Part shown: in pieces, positions 17,054 through 25,800 of the stretch
Layout of the letters: each line of letters opens with the position of its first letter
Numbering within the stretch: the first letter of the stretch is position 1
Origin: Algibacter miyuki
GTDB taxonomy: Bacteria; Bacteroidota; Bacteroidia; Flavobacteriales; Flavobacteriaceae
Reading direction: 5' to 3' (one strand)
Assembly: GCF_042427745.1 (NCBI RefSeq)
Contig: NZ_JBHMFA010000005.1
DNA length: 64,000 bases
Program-made: the position numbers and the translations under genes
The notes under the pieces: model-generated
Databases searched by the model: none
What the model was told of the DNA's origin: nothing
What the model saw: the letters and a program-made list of their open reading frames with translations, nothing else

Positions 17054-17883
17054 TAAAAACCGTTTATTAAAGTGAAGTTTGAATGATTTGTTTCTGGTGT
17101 TTCGGTAAATTTGTATTGCTTTTGTGCTTGGCCAAAACTTACATTTCTAATGTATTTGTAAGCGATGTTGTAAAGTTCGTCGTCTTGTTTTACATCTCCA
17201 AGTAAAAGGAGGTTTAAGCTTTCTGGACTAGCCTTTAATTGCTCGGCAGTAAACAAAATATAGTAAATAAAATCTTCTTTAGTATGAAACACAAAACTAT
17301 TGTAAAATTGAAGTTTACCGTTTTTAAGGACTATAATTTGAAATTGATTTTGCCCAACGTGTGCGTAAAATTGTGTGGTTTCAGATGTCTTTTCAGTAGC
17401 TAAAATCGTTTCTATTAAAACGGTAGAGGCGTGCTTAAAGGTGAAATCGCCAAAGTGATCGTAAATGTAATTATTAACGTTTACATACGGGATGTACACG
17501 TTTACACTTTGGTTTAAATCAATGGTATCAAAAGTTATAAAATCGGACTTTAAAATTTTAGAATTGAATTTTAAATAATCAGCTAGGTTATTTTCGTTAA
17601 AAATAGATTGTGGCACTAATGTAGAAAGCTCGTTATCGTGAATCACGTTAACAGCATAGAACTTATTTTGTAATGCAGTTTCAGTCTCAAAAGCCTCCTT
17701 TAACTTATCTAGAAGGGCTATTGGGTTTAATTTCTTTTTAAACGGAATAACCTTAAGATCGGTAATAGTTTGCGTATCTCGCTGTAGAATACAAAAAGAA
17801 AGTCCACTCAAGCTTATTTGAATGGACAGTTCTAAATTAGTTAGTTTATTAATAGTGGTGGTAATATTATTCGCTTGCGCCAT
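17053..17883 (-). CDS. DUF3822 family protein
   Basis: The 276-residue protein ('LELSIQISLSGLSFCILQRDTQTI') belongs to DUF3822, a Bacteroidota family with an actin/ASKHA-like fold that resembles type IV pilus PilM-like proteins. No catalytic motif is visible. It is typically found just upstream of rsmD. Its 5' end overlaps the 3' end of the gene at 17867 by 17 bp, and its stop overlaps the rsmD start, so the three are one operon. Role unknown; a structural cue for membrane tethering of the pathway is inferred from the neighbour's membrane anchors. Confidence 0.8.
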   Translation of the reverse strand: MAQANNITTTINKLTNLELSIQISLSGLSFCILQRDTQTITDLKVIPFKKKLNPIALLDKLKEAFETETALQNKFYAVNVIHDNELSTLVPQSIFNENNLADYLKFNSKILKSDFITFDTIDLNQSVNVYIPYVNVNNYIYDHFGDFTFKHASTVLIETILATEKTSETTQFYAHVGQNQFQIIVLKNGKLQFYNSFVFHTKEDFIYYILFTAEQLKASPESLNLLLLGDVKQDDELYNIAYKYIRNVSFGQAQKQYKFTETPETNHSNFTLINGF

Positions 17884-18604
17884 AAGTTTTTGGCCAGTTA
17901 CCTGTAGTATTTACTTCGTTCATAGATCCTACTTTTAAAGCATCACCGTTAACGCCGTCTACAGCTATTACTTTATTTTCTTGTAGTACTAAGTCTTTAT
18001 TTTGATCGAATAAAATAACTTCCTTTTTAACTAAAGTTTCGAAAACAGGAATGTTAATATCGTTTTGAGTAATAAAGCCAGCTTTTAATTCAAATTTAGC
18101 ACCTTCTTTTCCTCCAGGAACATTCATCATGGTTTTGTAGCGGTCAGATGATTTAAATAAAGAATCTTTTACAGAAACAGTACCTAAAGTATCAACAATA
18201 ACAATATCTTTAGTTGTATCTACACCGTAACGTTTAGTTAAAACTTCATCAATAACACTAGAGTCACGACGTTGTGTAATAGTAAACTCTGCAGTATCGA
18301 TAAATTTAATTAAGTTATCAAAGTTATCTGTAAATCTACCTGTTACTTGTCTGTGCGCTAATTGAGCATCTCTAATATCCTTTAAACTTTCAATAACAAC
18401 AACATAACGTTTGTTCTTAAGTTTGTTAAATTGAATTGGCTCGTAAATCGACATGTACGTTTGGTATCCTAAAAAACCAATTAATACCCAAAGGGCAATT
18501 GTTAAAAACGGTTTAAGTTTTGCAGGTATAAATTTATCAACCAACTTAACCAAGCCAATCGTTGCTAAAATTACTGCAACTACAATAAGAATAAAATTTA
18601 ACAT
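17867..18604 (-). CDS. Membrane-anchored protein of unknown function
   Basis: The 245-residue product starts with a transmembrane helix (about 2-18), a short polar loop (VDKFIPAKLK) and a second helix (about 33-50). The rest, 'IEPIQFNKLKNKRYVVVIESLKDIRDAQLAHRQV', is a soluble alpha/beta domain that contains strand-rich repeats of 'D-T-x-x-V-D' type ('VIVDTLGTVSVKDSLFK'). I do not recognise a named domain. It overlaps the downstream DUF3822 gene, so the two proteins probably act together at the inner membrane. Confidence 0.8.
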   Translation of the reverse strand: MLNFILIVVAVILATIGLVKLVDKFIPAKLKPFLTIALWVLIGFLGYQTYMSIYEPIQFNKLKNKRYVVVIESLKDIRDAQLAHRQVTGRFTDNFDNLIKFIDTAEFTITQRRDSSVIDEVLTKRYGVDTTKDIVIVDTLGTVSVKDSLFKSSDRYKTMMNVPGGKEGAKFELKAGFITQNDINIPVFETLVKKEVILFDQNKDLVLQENKVIAVDGVNGDALKVGSMNEVNTTGNWPKTYGASE

Positions 18605-18698
18605 AGTGTGTTATTTAATTTAAAAGTTTATTAATCGTTATTTAGCAAATCTACAATTTTTTTTTAATCGTAAAAACCAAAGCGAATAAAAATCATTC

Positions 18699-18706
18699 TA
18701 TCTTTG
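18699..18706 (+). promoter_or_regulatory. -7 box of the RecD-like helicase gene
   Basis: TATCTTTG matches TAnnTTTG and lies 28 bp before the ATG at 18734. No clear -33 element. Confidence 0.5.
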
Positions 18707-18733
18707 AACAATTTATAAATTTTAAGCTAATAA

Positions 18734-20167
18734 ATGACAGCATCCGAATTCTATTCCCTTATAAAACAGCAGTTTCCGTTTAATCCAACAATTAAACAAA
18801 ATATTGTACTCCAGCAATTATCCGAATTCATCTTTAATACTGATAAAGATGCCTTGTATTTGCTTAAAGGCTACGCTGGTACTGGGAAAACAACCATTGT
18901 GGGCGCCATTGTAAACAATTTATGGAAAGCTAAAAAAAGTGCCGTTTTAATGGCTCCAACTGGGCGAGCAGCGAAAGTAATCGCTAATTATTCCGGAAAA
19001 GAAGCCTTTACAATTCATAAAAAAATATATTTTCCAAAAAAAGATTCTGGTGGTGGCGTAAAGTTTGTTTTGCAGCCAAATAAGCACAAAAATACTATTT
19101 TTATTGTGGATGAAGCGTCTATGATTCCAGATACACCTGCTGAATCTAAATTTGTAGAAAACGGATCGCTTTTGGATGATTTAATGCAATATGTTTATGC
19201 TGGCCATAATTGCAAACTTCTTTTAATAGGAGATACCGCACAGCTTCCGCCAGTAAAACTAGATATAAGCCCCGCTTTAGATGAGCATATTTTGGCGCTG
19301 AACTACAACAAGGAAGTGACACGTATGGAATTGGATGAAGTGGTTAGGCAAGGTCAAGATTCGGGTATTTTAGTAAACGCTACCGTTTTGCGAGATGTTA
19401 TAGCTAGTGAGAATTACGATCATTTTAAATTCGACTTACACGGTTTCAAAGATATTGTAAGATTGGTGGATGGATATGAAATTATGGATGCCATAAACGA
19501 TGCTTATAGCGATTTAGGAAACGAAGAAACCGCCATTATCGTTAGAAGTAATAAACGCGCCAATTTATACAATCAGCAAATTAGAAACCGAATTCTGTTT
19601 AACGAGCACGAATTATCGGCAGGAGATTATCTTATGGTGGTGAAAAATAATTACTTTTGGTTAAAACCTACTTCTGAAGCCGGTTTTATTGCCAACGGAG
19701 ATATTATTGAAGTGCTAGAAATTTTCAGTATTCAAGAATTATATGGTTTTCGTTTTGCGGAAGTTAAAATACGTATGGTGGATTATCCCAAAATGATTCC
19801 TTTTGAAACGGTTTTAATTTTAGACACTATTGAAGCTGAAACGCCATCGCTACCTTATGAAGATTCTAACCGGTTATACCAAGAGGTGATGAAGGATTTT
19901 GAGAATGAAACTTCGAAATATAAAAAGTTTTTAAAGGTAAAAGGAAACAAACATTTTAACGCCTTGCAAGTTAAATTTTCGTACGCTATTACTTGTCATA
20001 AATCACAGGGTGGACAATGGAATACCGTATTTGTAGAACAACCGTATTTACCTAATGGTATTGATAAAGACTATTTACGATGGTTATATACAGCAGCCAC
20101 AAGAGCCAAAGAAAAACTATATCTAATCGGTTTTAAAGATGATTTTTTTGAAGAAGAGACACCATAA
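18734..20167 (+). CDS. RecD-like superfamily 1B DNA helicase
   Basis: The 477-residue AAA+-type ATPase has Walker A 'GYAGTGKTT' at 46-54, Walker B 'VDEASM' near 130, motif III 'GDTAQLPPVK' near 165, and late motifs 'YAITCHKSQGGQW' (about 416) and 'YTAATRAKEKLYLI' (about 452), as in SF1B helicases. The 'APTGRAAKVI...FTIHKKIY' block is characteristic of RecD/Dda-type helicases. It lacks the N-terminal domains of RecD2 and is short, resembling Dda-like helicases. It probably unwinds DNA 5'-3'. The gene has its own promoter and is followed by DUF4126 on the same strand. Confidence 0.88.
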   Translation: MTASEFYSLIKQQFPFNPTIKQNIVLQQLSEFIFNTDKDALYLLKGYAGTGKTTIVGAIVNNLWKAKKSAVLMAPTGRAAKVIANYSGKEAFTIHKKIYFPKKDSGGGVKFVLQPNKHKNTIFIVDEASMIPDTPAESKFVENGSLLDDLMQYVYAGHNCKLLLIGDTAQLPPVKLDISPALDEHILALNYNKEVTRMELDEVVRQGQDSGILVNATVLRDVIASENYDHFKFDLHGFKDIVRLVDGYEIMDAINDAYSDLGNEETAIIVRSNKRANLYNQQIRNRILFNEHELSAGDYLMVVKNNYFWLKPTSEAGFIANGDIIEVLEIFSIQELYGFRFAEVKIRMVDYPKMIPFETVLILDTIEAETPSLPYEDSNRLYQEVMKDFENETSKYKKFLKVKGNKHFNALQVKFSYAITCHKSQGGQWNTVFVEQPYLPNGIDKDYLRWLYTAATRAKEKLYLIGFKDDFFEEETP

Positions 20168-20242
20168 TTTATTGTATTTTTATAAAGGCACAATTTTTGA
20201 ATTACAAAACAGAAATCAGTAAATTAAAGCTTTTAAACTTTT

Positions 20243-20809
20243 ATGACAGTAGAAACCATCATCAGCATATTTTTAGGCATCGGTCTTTCCGCATCTGTTG
20301 GATTTCGGGTGTTTTTACCATTATTCGCATTAAGTTTATCGGCCTATTTTGATGTTTGGCAACTTAATGAATCTTGGCAATGGGTTGGAAGCACAACGGC
20401 TTTAATCACATTAGGAGTGGCTACAGTTGTCGAAATTTGCGCGTATTTTATACCGTATGTCGATAATTTATTAGATACCGTCGCTGTACCTTTAGCGGCA
20501 TTAGCTGGTACAGCAGTCATGCTTTCTACTGTGGCCGATTTAAGCCCTGTAGTTACTTGGGCATTGGCCATTATTGCTGGTGGTGGAACAGCCGCTGCCG
20601 TTGCAGGAACTTCAAGTACCACGCGCTTAGCGTCTACAGCAACTACAGGTGGTTTAGGAAACCCCATTGTATCCACTTTAGAAACAGGAACTTCTGTGGT
20701 TATGTCTGCTATTTCAATATTTATGCCCATACTTGCTATTGTTTTAGTTCTTATTATATTGTTCGTTATTTTTAAAATCTATAAAAAGTTTAAACCCAGC
20801 AACACTTAA
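20243..20809 (+). CDS. DUF4126 family integral membrane protein
   Basis: The 188-residue protein contains four to five transmembrane helices: about 5-30 (IFLGIGLSASVGFRVFLPLF), 52-72, 82-105, 107-120 and 153-180. It starts with a segment typical of DUF4126 (MTVETIISIFLGIGL). A Gly/Thr/Ser-rich linker (TSSTTRLASTATTGG) precedes the last helix. The function of DUF4126 is not known. It sits between the helicase and kdsB and may share the latter's operon, but the 91-bp gap is long. Confidence 0.8.
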   Translation: MTVETIISIFLGIGLSASVGFRVFLPLFALSLSAYFDVWQLNESWQWVGSTTALITLGVATVVEICAYFIPYVDNLLDTVAVPLAALAGTAVMLSTVADLSPVVTWALAIIAGGGTAAAVAGTSSTTRLASTATTGGLGNPIVSTLETGTSVVMSAISIFMPILAIVLVLIILFVIFKIYKKFKPSNT

Positions 20810-20900
20810 AACCTACAATAATTATGTTATTTTTGAAGAAGATATCATGATTTAAAACTGACAACTTTCAGAAGTAAAACAAAAAATAGTAATATTTTAT

Positions 20901-21629
20901 ATGAAAATAATTTCAATGATTCCTGCACGTTACAGTGCATCTCGTTTTCCTGCAAAGCTAATGCAAGATTTGGGTGGGAAAACGGTTATCCTTAGAACGT
21001 ATGAAGCCACTGTAGCTACCAAATTATTCGACGATGTTATTGTAGTTACAGATAGCAACATCATTTACGACGAGATTGTAAATAACGGCGGAAAAGCCAT
21101 GATGAGTATAAAAGAACACGACTGTGGTAGCGATAGAATTGCAGAAGCTGTTGAGTTTTTAGATGTTGATGTCGTGATAAATGTACAAGGCGACGAACCT
21201 TTTACTGATGAAGTTTCCTTAGCAAAACTGATAGAAGTTTTTAAAAACGACCCAAATAAAGAAGTAGACTTAGCATCTTTAATGGTACATATTACCGATT
21301 TAGACGAAATAAATAACCCGAACACGGTAAAGGTAATTGTAGATCAAGAAAATTTTGCACTTTATTATTCACGCAGTCCAATTCCTTATCCTAGAGATAA
21401 AAATGCTGGTGTTAGATATTTTAAACACAAAGGGGTTTATGCCTTTAGAAAGCAAGCCATTTTAGACTTTTATAAGTTACCAATGCTGGCTTTAGAAGCT
21501 TCAGAAAAAATAGAATGTATCCGATATTTAGAGTACGGAAAACGTATAAAAATGGTTGAAACTGATGTGCAAGGTGTTGAAATTGATACACCTGAAGATT
21601 TAGAACGTGCAAAAAAACTATGGAAATAA
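20901..21629 (+). CDS. kdsB: 3-deoxy-manno-octulosonate cytidylyltransferase (CMP-Kdo synthetase)
   Basis: The 242-residue enzyme has 'MIPARYSASRFPAKLM' at its N-terminus (P-loop-like nucleotide-binding loop of CMP-sugar synthetases), 'DCGSDRIAEAV' and 'VINVQGDEPF' in the middle, and 'IPYPRD' and 'EASEKIECIRYLEYG' later. It couples CTP and Kdo to CMP-Kdo for lipopolysaccharide inner core synthesis. Length is normal. It overlaps the downstream HAD gene by 10 bases, so they are translationally coupled. Confidence 0.97.
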   Translation: MKIISMIPARYSASRFPAKLMQDLGGKTVILRTYEATVATKLFDDVIVVTDSNIIYDEIVNNGGKAMMSIKEHDCGSDRIAEAVEFLDVDVVINVQGDEPFTDEVSLAKLIEVFKNDPNKEVDLASLMVHITDLDEINNPNTVKVIVDQENFALYYSRSPIPYPRDKNAGVRYFKHKGVYAFRKQAILDFYKLPMLALEASEKIECIRYLEYGKRIKMVETDVQGVEIDTPEDLERAKKLWK

Positions 21630-22324
21630 ATTATAAAGATATAAAAGTGATTGGTTTTGATGCTGATGACACGCTTTGGGTTAACGAAACTTATTTTAGA
21701 GAAGCCGAAGATGAAATCGGGCGTTTATTATCGCAGTATGAAACGCCTAATAAAATAGATCAGGAGCTTTTTAAAAAGGAAATTAGTAATTTACCATTAT
21801 ACGGTTACGGCATAAAAGCCTTTACTTTATCTATGGTTGAAATAGCTTTGGAATTATCAAATTATAACGTTTCAAATAAAACCATCGAAGCTATTTTAAA
21901 TATTGGTAAAAACATGCTTAATAAGCCTGTGGAATTGCTTGATGGGGTAGAAGATGTGCTAAAAACACTTTCAAAAAAATATAAACTCATTTTAGCAACC
22001 AAAGGTGATTTATTAGATCAAGAACGAAAATTGGAAAAATCAGGATTAACTAATTATTTTCATCACATTGAAGTTTTAAGCGATAAGCAAGAAGATAATT
22101 ATGCTAAACTATTAAAACGTTTAGATGTCGATGCTTCGGAATTTTTAATGATTGGAAATTCACTAAAGTCAGATGTTTTACCTCTAGTTAATTTGAAAGC
22201 TAAGGCCATTCATGTACCATTTCATACCACTTGGGCACACGAACAAGTTACAGAAAAGGAAACCAACGGAAAAGCTTACAAAACCATAAATTCGTTGAAA
22301 GATTTATTAAAACTTATAGATTAA
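21620..22324 (+). CDS. HAD-superfamily phosphatase
   Basis: The 234-residue protein has the HAD nucleophile motif 'GFDADDTLW' (Asp14, Asp16), 'ILATKGD' as motif II, and 'MIGNSLKSDVLPL' as motif III/IV, with a helical cap in between. It resembles YjjG-like nucleotidases rather than KdsC, which lacks a cap. Its start ATG lies within the last codons of kdsB. The next gene begins one base after its stop. The substrate is unknown; a sugar-phosphate is plausible from context. Confidence 0.88.
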   Translation: MEINYKDIKVIGFDADDTLWVNETYFREAEDEIGRLLSQYETPNKIDQELFKKEISNLPLYGYGIKAFTLSMVEIALELSNYNVSNKTIEAILNIGKNMLNKPVELLDGVEDVLKTLSKKYKLILATKGDLLDQERKLEKSGLTNYFHHIEVLSDKQEDNYAKLLKRLDVDASEFLMIGNSLKSDVLPLVNLKAKAIHVPFHTTWAHEQVTEKETNGKAYKTINSLKDLLKLID

Positions 22325-22325
22325 A

Positions 22326-22943
22326 TTGAAAACTATAGATATAAATACCTGGAACAGAAAACAACATTTTGAGCACTTTTCAGCATTAGCCGATCCGTCC
22401 TTTGCGGTTACTATACCGTTTAATGTTACACAGGCTTATCAGGTTTCTAAAGCAAATAAGATTAGCTTTTTTACGCGATATTTACACGATTGTATGCGGG
22501 CTATCAATGAGGTTGAAAATTTCAAGTACCGTATTCTAGATAACGAGGTAGTGGTGTACGATGTAATTCATACTTCTCCTACAATTCTAAGGCAAGATAA
22601 GACCTTCGGGTTTTCGTTTGTACACTTTAACGATGATTTTAAGTTGTTTTCTGATAATTTAGAAAATGAAAAAACACGTATAAATAACTCCACTAATCTT
22701 TATCCACCGGTAAATGGACTCGATTGTATTCATTGTTCCGCATTACCTTGGGTCAATTTTATTGGTCATAAAGAGCCTAATTCAGGGCTATTAGACAGTA
22801 TTCCTAAAATTTCTTTTGGAAAAGCAACCAAAATTAATGATGAATTAATAATGAATGTTTCCGTGCATGTAAATCACGCTTTAGTTGATGGCTACCATGT
22901 TGGTCTATTTTCTGAAAAATTTCAACACTTTTTAAACGAGTAA
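22326..22943 (+). CDS. Chloramphenicol acetyltransferase-like acyltransferase
   Basis: The 205-residue protein resembles type A CAT: 'NRKQHFEHF', the 'FPVTIPFNVTQAY'-like region (here FAVTIPFNVTQAY), 'CSALPWVNF', and the catalytic 'VNHALVDGYHVG' near the C-terminus, where His184 is the general base and Asp188 the structural aspartate. CAT enzymes transfer an acetyl group from acetyl-CoA to a hydroxyl. Many genomic homologues do not act on chloramphenicol. The start is TTG at 22326, one base after the HAD stop; the first codons (KTIDINTWNR) match the family N-terminus. Cluster context suggests an envelope sugar as acceptor rather than an antibiotic. Confidence 0.85.
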   Translation: MKTIDINTWNRKQHFEHFSALADPSFAVTIPFNVTQAYQVSKANKISFFTRYLHDCMRAINEVENFKYRILDNEVVVYDVIHTSPTILRQDKTFGFSFVHFNDDFKLFSDNLENEKTRINNSTNLYPPVNGLDCIHCSALPWVNFIGHKEPNSGLLDSIPKISFGKATKINDELIMNVSVHVNHALVDGYHVGLFSEKFQHFLNE

Positions 22944-22991
22944 AATTTAAATTAATACTATTTTTACATTTCGTAAAAGAAAACAGAATAA

Positions 22992-24074
22992 ATGAATTAC
23001 AAAAACTTTCCAATGGTGCCTAGAGTAATTTTTGGCAGAGGTAGTTTCAGTCAAATAAACGACGTTTTATCCCCAAAACGATCAAGTATTCATGCGCCTT
23101 TTATTTTTTTAATAGACGATGTTTTTAAAAATAACACCTGGTTAATTTCAAGAATTAAATTGTCTTATGATGATAAAATTATTTTTGTTTCAACCAAAGA
23201 TGAACCTAAAACCACACAAGTCGACGAGCTTGTTGAAGATATAATTGTAAAATCAAAAGCACGCCCATCTGGTATTATTGGTATCGGTGGTGGAAGTTTA
23301 CTCGATTTAGCCAAAGCGGTTGCCATTTTAATTACTAATGAAGGCGAAGCTAAAGATTACCAAGGCTGGGATTTAGTTAAAAATCCAGCTATTTATCACG
23401 TCGGAATTCCAACCATTTCTGGTACAGGAGCCGAAGTTTCTAGAACAGCTATTTTAACAGGACCAAAACTTAAGTTGGGTATTAATAGTGATTTCACGCC
23501 CTTTGATCAAGTTATTTTAGATCCAGAATTAACAAGAGATGTTGCTAAAGATCAATGGTTTTATACCGGAATGGACTGCTATGTGCATTGTGTAGAATCG
23601 TTAAACGGAACGTATTTAAATGAATTCAGTAAAACTTATGGCGAAAAATCGTTTGAGTTATGCAAAGAAATATTTTTAAGCGATACTATTTCCGAAGAAG
23701 AATCTCAAGACAAATTAATGATGGCAAGCTGGCATGGAGGTATGAGTATTGCTTATTCTCAAGTTGGTGTTGCACATGCTATGAGTTATGGTTTGTCGTT
23801 CCTTTTAGGCGTAAAACACGGTATTGGTAACTGTTTAGTTTTCGATCATTTAGACGAATTTTACCCAGAAGGTGTTGCTATTTATAAGCAAATGAAAGCC
23901 AAACACGGTATAGAATTACCACAAGGTATTTGTAAAAATTTAAGCGACGAAGAGTTTGATATCATGATTGGTGTAGCACTAAGTTTAGAGCCACTTTGGG
24001 AAAATGCCATCGGAAAAAACTGGAAAGAAACCATTACTCCCGAGAAGTTAAAAGGACTTTATAAGAAAATATAA
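22992..24074 (+). CDS. Iron-containing alcohol dehydrogenase, KdnB-like
   Basis: The 360-residue protein shows the group III iron dehydrogenase pattern: NAD-binding 'GIIGIGGGSLLDLAKAVA' (about 93-110), 'GIPTISGTGAEVS', and the four metal ligands Asp195, His199 ('GMDCYVHCVES'), His262 and His276 ('AHAMSYGLSFLLGVKHG'). It resembles KdnB of Shewanella oneidensis, which oxidises Kdo at C8 as the first step in making 8-amino-Kdo. The chance of this substrate is raised by kdsB three genes upstream, though the partner aminotransferase KdnA is not in this window. It is followed by the acyltransferase gene with 1 bp between. Confidence 0.82.
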   Translation: MNYKNFPMVPRVIFGRGSFSQINDVLSPKRSSIHAPFIFLIDDVFKNNTWLISRIKLSYDDKIIFVSTKDEPKTTQVDELVEDIIVKSKARPSGIIGIGGGSLLDLAKAVAILITNEGEAKDYQGWDLVKNPAIYHVGIPTISGTGAEVSRTAILTGPKLKLGINSDFTPFDQVILDPELTRDVAKDQWFYTGMDCYVHCVESLNGTYLNEFSKTYGEKSFELCKEIFLSDTISEEESQDKLMMASWHGGMSIAYSQVGVAHAMSYGLSFLLGVKHGIGNCLVFDHLDEFYPEGVAIYKQMKAKHGIELPQGICKNLSDEEFDIMIGVALSLEPLWENAIGKNWKETITPEKLKGLYKKI

Positions 24075-24075
24075 T

Positions 24076-24624
24076 ATGCAATGGCTAGCCAAAATAATAT
24101 ACTCTAAACTTTTAGGTTGGCAGGTTGTTGGTAACACCAGTTTTTCAAAAGATACCATTAAAAAATCCATTATTATAGCAGCGCCACATACCAGTTGGCA
24201 CGATTTTTATATTGGCGTTTTAGTACGTGCCGTTGTTGGCGTGAAAACTAATTTTGTTGGAAAAAAAGAACTCTTTATTTTTCCGATAGGTTGGTTTTTT
24301 AGAGCATTAGGAGGCGCTCCAATAAATCGGCAGAATAATGAAAACAAAGTAGAGGCCATTGCTAAATTGTTCAAAGAAAAAGACGAATTCCGTATGACCT
24401 TGGCACCAGAGGGCACGCGTAAAAAAGTAAAAAAATGGCGTACCGGGTTTTATTATATTGCAAAAGAAGCCGGCATTCCTATTATTATGTTCACACTAGA
24501 TTTTAAAAATAAACAGAATAAAGTGTCCGAGCCTTTTTACCCAACAGATAATACTGAAGCCGATTTCGCTTTTATGGATGCCTTTTACAAAGGTGTTGTA
24601 GGGAAAATACCCGAATATTCATAA
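24076..24624 (+). CDS. 1-acyl-glycerol-3-phosphate acyltransferase-like protein
   Basis: The 182-residue protein has the HX4D motif of PlsC-type acyltransferases at His38-Asp43 ('PHTSWHD') and the substrate-binding 'PEGTR' at 111-115. It is short compared with PlsC (about 240) and lacks an obvious N-terminal membrane helix. It probably acylates a lysophospholipid or a lipid A/ornithine-type precursor; which one is not visible. Its gene is separated from the iron dehydrogenase gene by one base and followed by a terminator, so it closes the kdsB cluster. Confidence 0.85.
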   Translation: MQWLAKIIYSKLLGWQVVGNTSFSKDTIKKSIIIAAPHTSWHDFYIGVLVRAVVGVKTNFVGKKELFIFPIGWFFRALGGAPINRQNNENKVEAIAKLFKEKDEFRMTLAPEGTRKKVKKWRTGFYYIAKEAGIPIIMFTLDFKNKQNKVSEPFYPTDNTEADFAFMDAFYKGVVGKIPEYS

Positions 24625-24737
24625 AATGATACTTTGGTATAATAATTGAATTTTATACTTTAGTTGGGTAAAATGAAACATAAAGTAAACAATTGATTGT
24701 CCCTAAAAAGAAACATTTTTCACAACTTTTAAAACTC

Positions 24738-24771
24738 AAAGGCTATCTCTCACAAGGATGTAGCTTTTTTT
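24738..24771 (+). terminator. Terminator of the kdsB cluster
   Basis: AAAGGCTA (24738-24745) pairs with TAGCTTTT (24761-24768) as an 8-bp stem with one G-U pair, running into T7. It ends about 114 bp after the acyltransferase stop codon. Confidence 0.6.
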
Positions 24772-24841
24772 ATTAACCAAATTAGAAGTTTTTTAGACTT
24801 AACACATCTTCAAGTCTATATTATTTATATCTTTAATAATT

Positions 24842-25594
24842 ATGATAAAAGACACTAAAATAGCCGTTTTAATCGATGGCGACAACATACCATCACGATA
24901 CATTTCTGAAATGATGGAAGAAATAGCCAAATATGGCACACCAACAATAAAACGAATATATGGCGATTGGACTAAGCCACACCTTTCCAAATGGAAAAAT
25001 GTGCTTTTAGAAAATGCCATAACGCCAATTCAACAATACGGGTATACCACGGGCAAGAATGCCACAGATTCCGCTATGATTATCGATGCCATGGATATTT
25101 TATATTCCGAAAAGGTAAACGGCTTTTGCTTAGTATCATCAGATAGTGATTTCACCAAATTAGCAACCCGATTACGCGAAGCCGCTATGGTGGTTTACGG
25201 TATGGGTGAAAAGAAAACTCCAAACCCTTTTATTGTCGCTTGCGATAAATTTATCTATCTAGAAATCCTGGCCAAGGATAGTGATGAAGATGAAGATACC
25301 AATAAAGGCAAAAAAGGAGCAAAGCCTAAAAAAGAAAATTTATACAGCATAACACCGAAAGTGATTAAGCTACTAAAAAACTCTGTAGACGATGCTGCGG
25401 ACGATGATGGTTGGGCATTTTTAGGCGATGTAGGCTCTTTAATTCTAAAAAAGCAACCCAACTTCGATTCTCGAAACTTTGGATTCCAGAAGTTAACACC
25501 GCTGTTTAAATCTCTACCACAATTTGAAATGGAGCAACGCGACCAAACCAATGGACGTTTTAAGTTGATTTATGTAAAAAATAAAGGTAAATAA
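24842..25594 (+). CDS. NYN-domain putative RNase with C-terminal OST-HTH/LOTUS domain
   Basis: The 250-residue protein begins with a PIN-like NYN domain: Asp12/Asp14 in 'VLIDGDNIPS', 'TDSAMIIDAMDIL' near 80, and 'SSDSDFTKLATRLREA' near 105-120, which are the acidic metal-binding motifs of the family. An acidic/lysine linker (about 140-165) separates it from a C-terminal winged-helix OST-HTH (LOTUS) domain (about 175-250). This is the architecture of LabA/Limkain-b1-like proteins. The family is thought to bind or cleave RNA. The gene stands alone. Confidence 0.9.
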   Translation: MIKDTKIAVLIDGDNIPSRYISEMMEEIAKYGTPTIKRIYGDWTKPHLSKWKNVLLENAITPIQQYGYTTGKNATDSAMIIDAMDILYSEKVNGFCLVSSDSDFTKLATRLREAAMVVYGMGEKKTPNPFIVACDKFIYLEILAKDSDEDEDTNKGKKGAKPKKENLYSITPKVIKLLKNSVDDAADDDGWAFLGDVGSLILKKQPNFDSRNFGFQKLTPLFKSLPQFEMEQRDQTNGRFKLIYVKNKGK

Positions 25595-25626
25595 AATTTT
25601 TAAACCTTAGCGATTTTCGGTTTTAG

Positions 25627-25728
25627 AGCGTTCCCCAAGGGGCGGGCTTTCGCTACTCGCTTTTTTGTGTTGCATAGGTGCAACCACACAAAAAGAGCTC
25701 AAACAGGCCGCTCAATCCCTAACGCAGG
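25627..25728 (-). repeat. Dispersed ~100-bp foldable repeat, copy 2 (inverted)
   Basis: Its minus strand matches copy 1 at 15970-16071 with few mismatches, including GCGTTAGGGATTG, GAGCTCTTTTTGTG and GTTGCACCTATGCAAC. The ends pair (GCGTT 25628-25632, AACGC 25721-25725). It lies between the stops of the convergent NYN gene and the Gfo/Idh gene. No ORF is inside. Confidence 0.85.
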
Positions 25729-25800
25729 GGAAATCTGCCATGATTATTCTAAACATTAAAGTCAATACTATATATTAAATACCATAATCAAAGGTGAAAA

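Noticed and set aside
20344..20775. Overlapping ORFs on both strands in the DUF4126 gene
   Set aside because: The plus frame starting at 20243 has the membrane-protein pattern; the others are shadows.
22326..22943. Acquired chloramphenicol resistance gene
   Set aside because: No mobile element is near, base composition is as in the neighbours, and the gene is embedded in an overlapping operon with kdsB.
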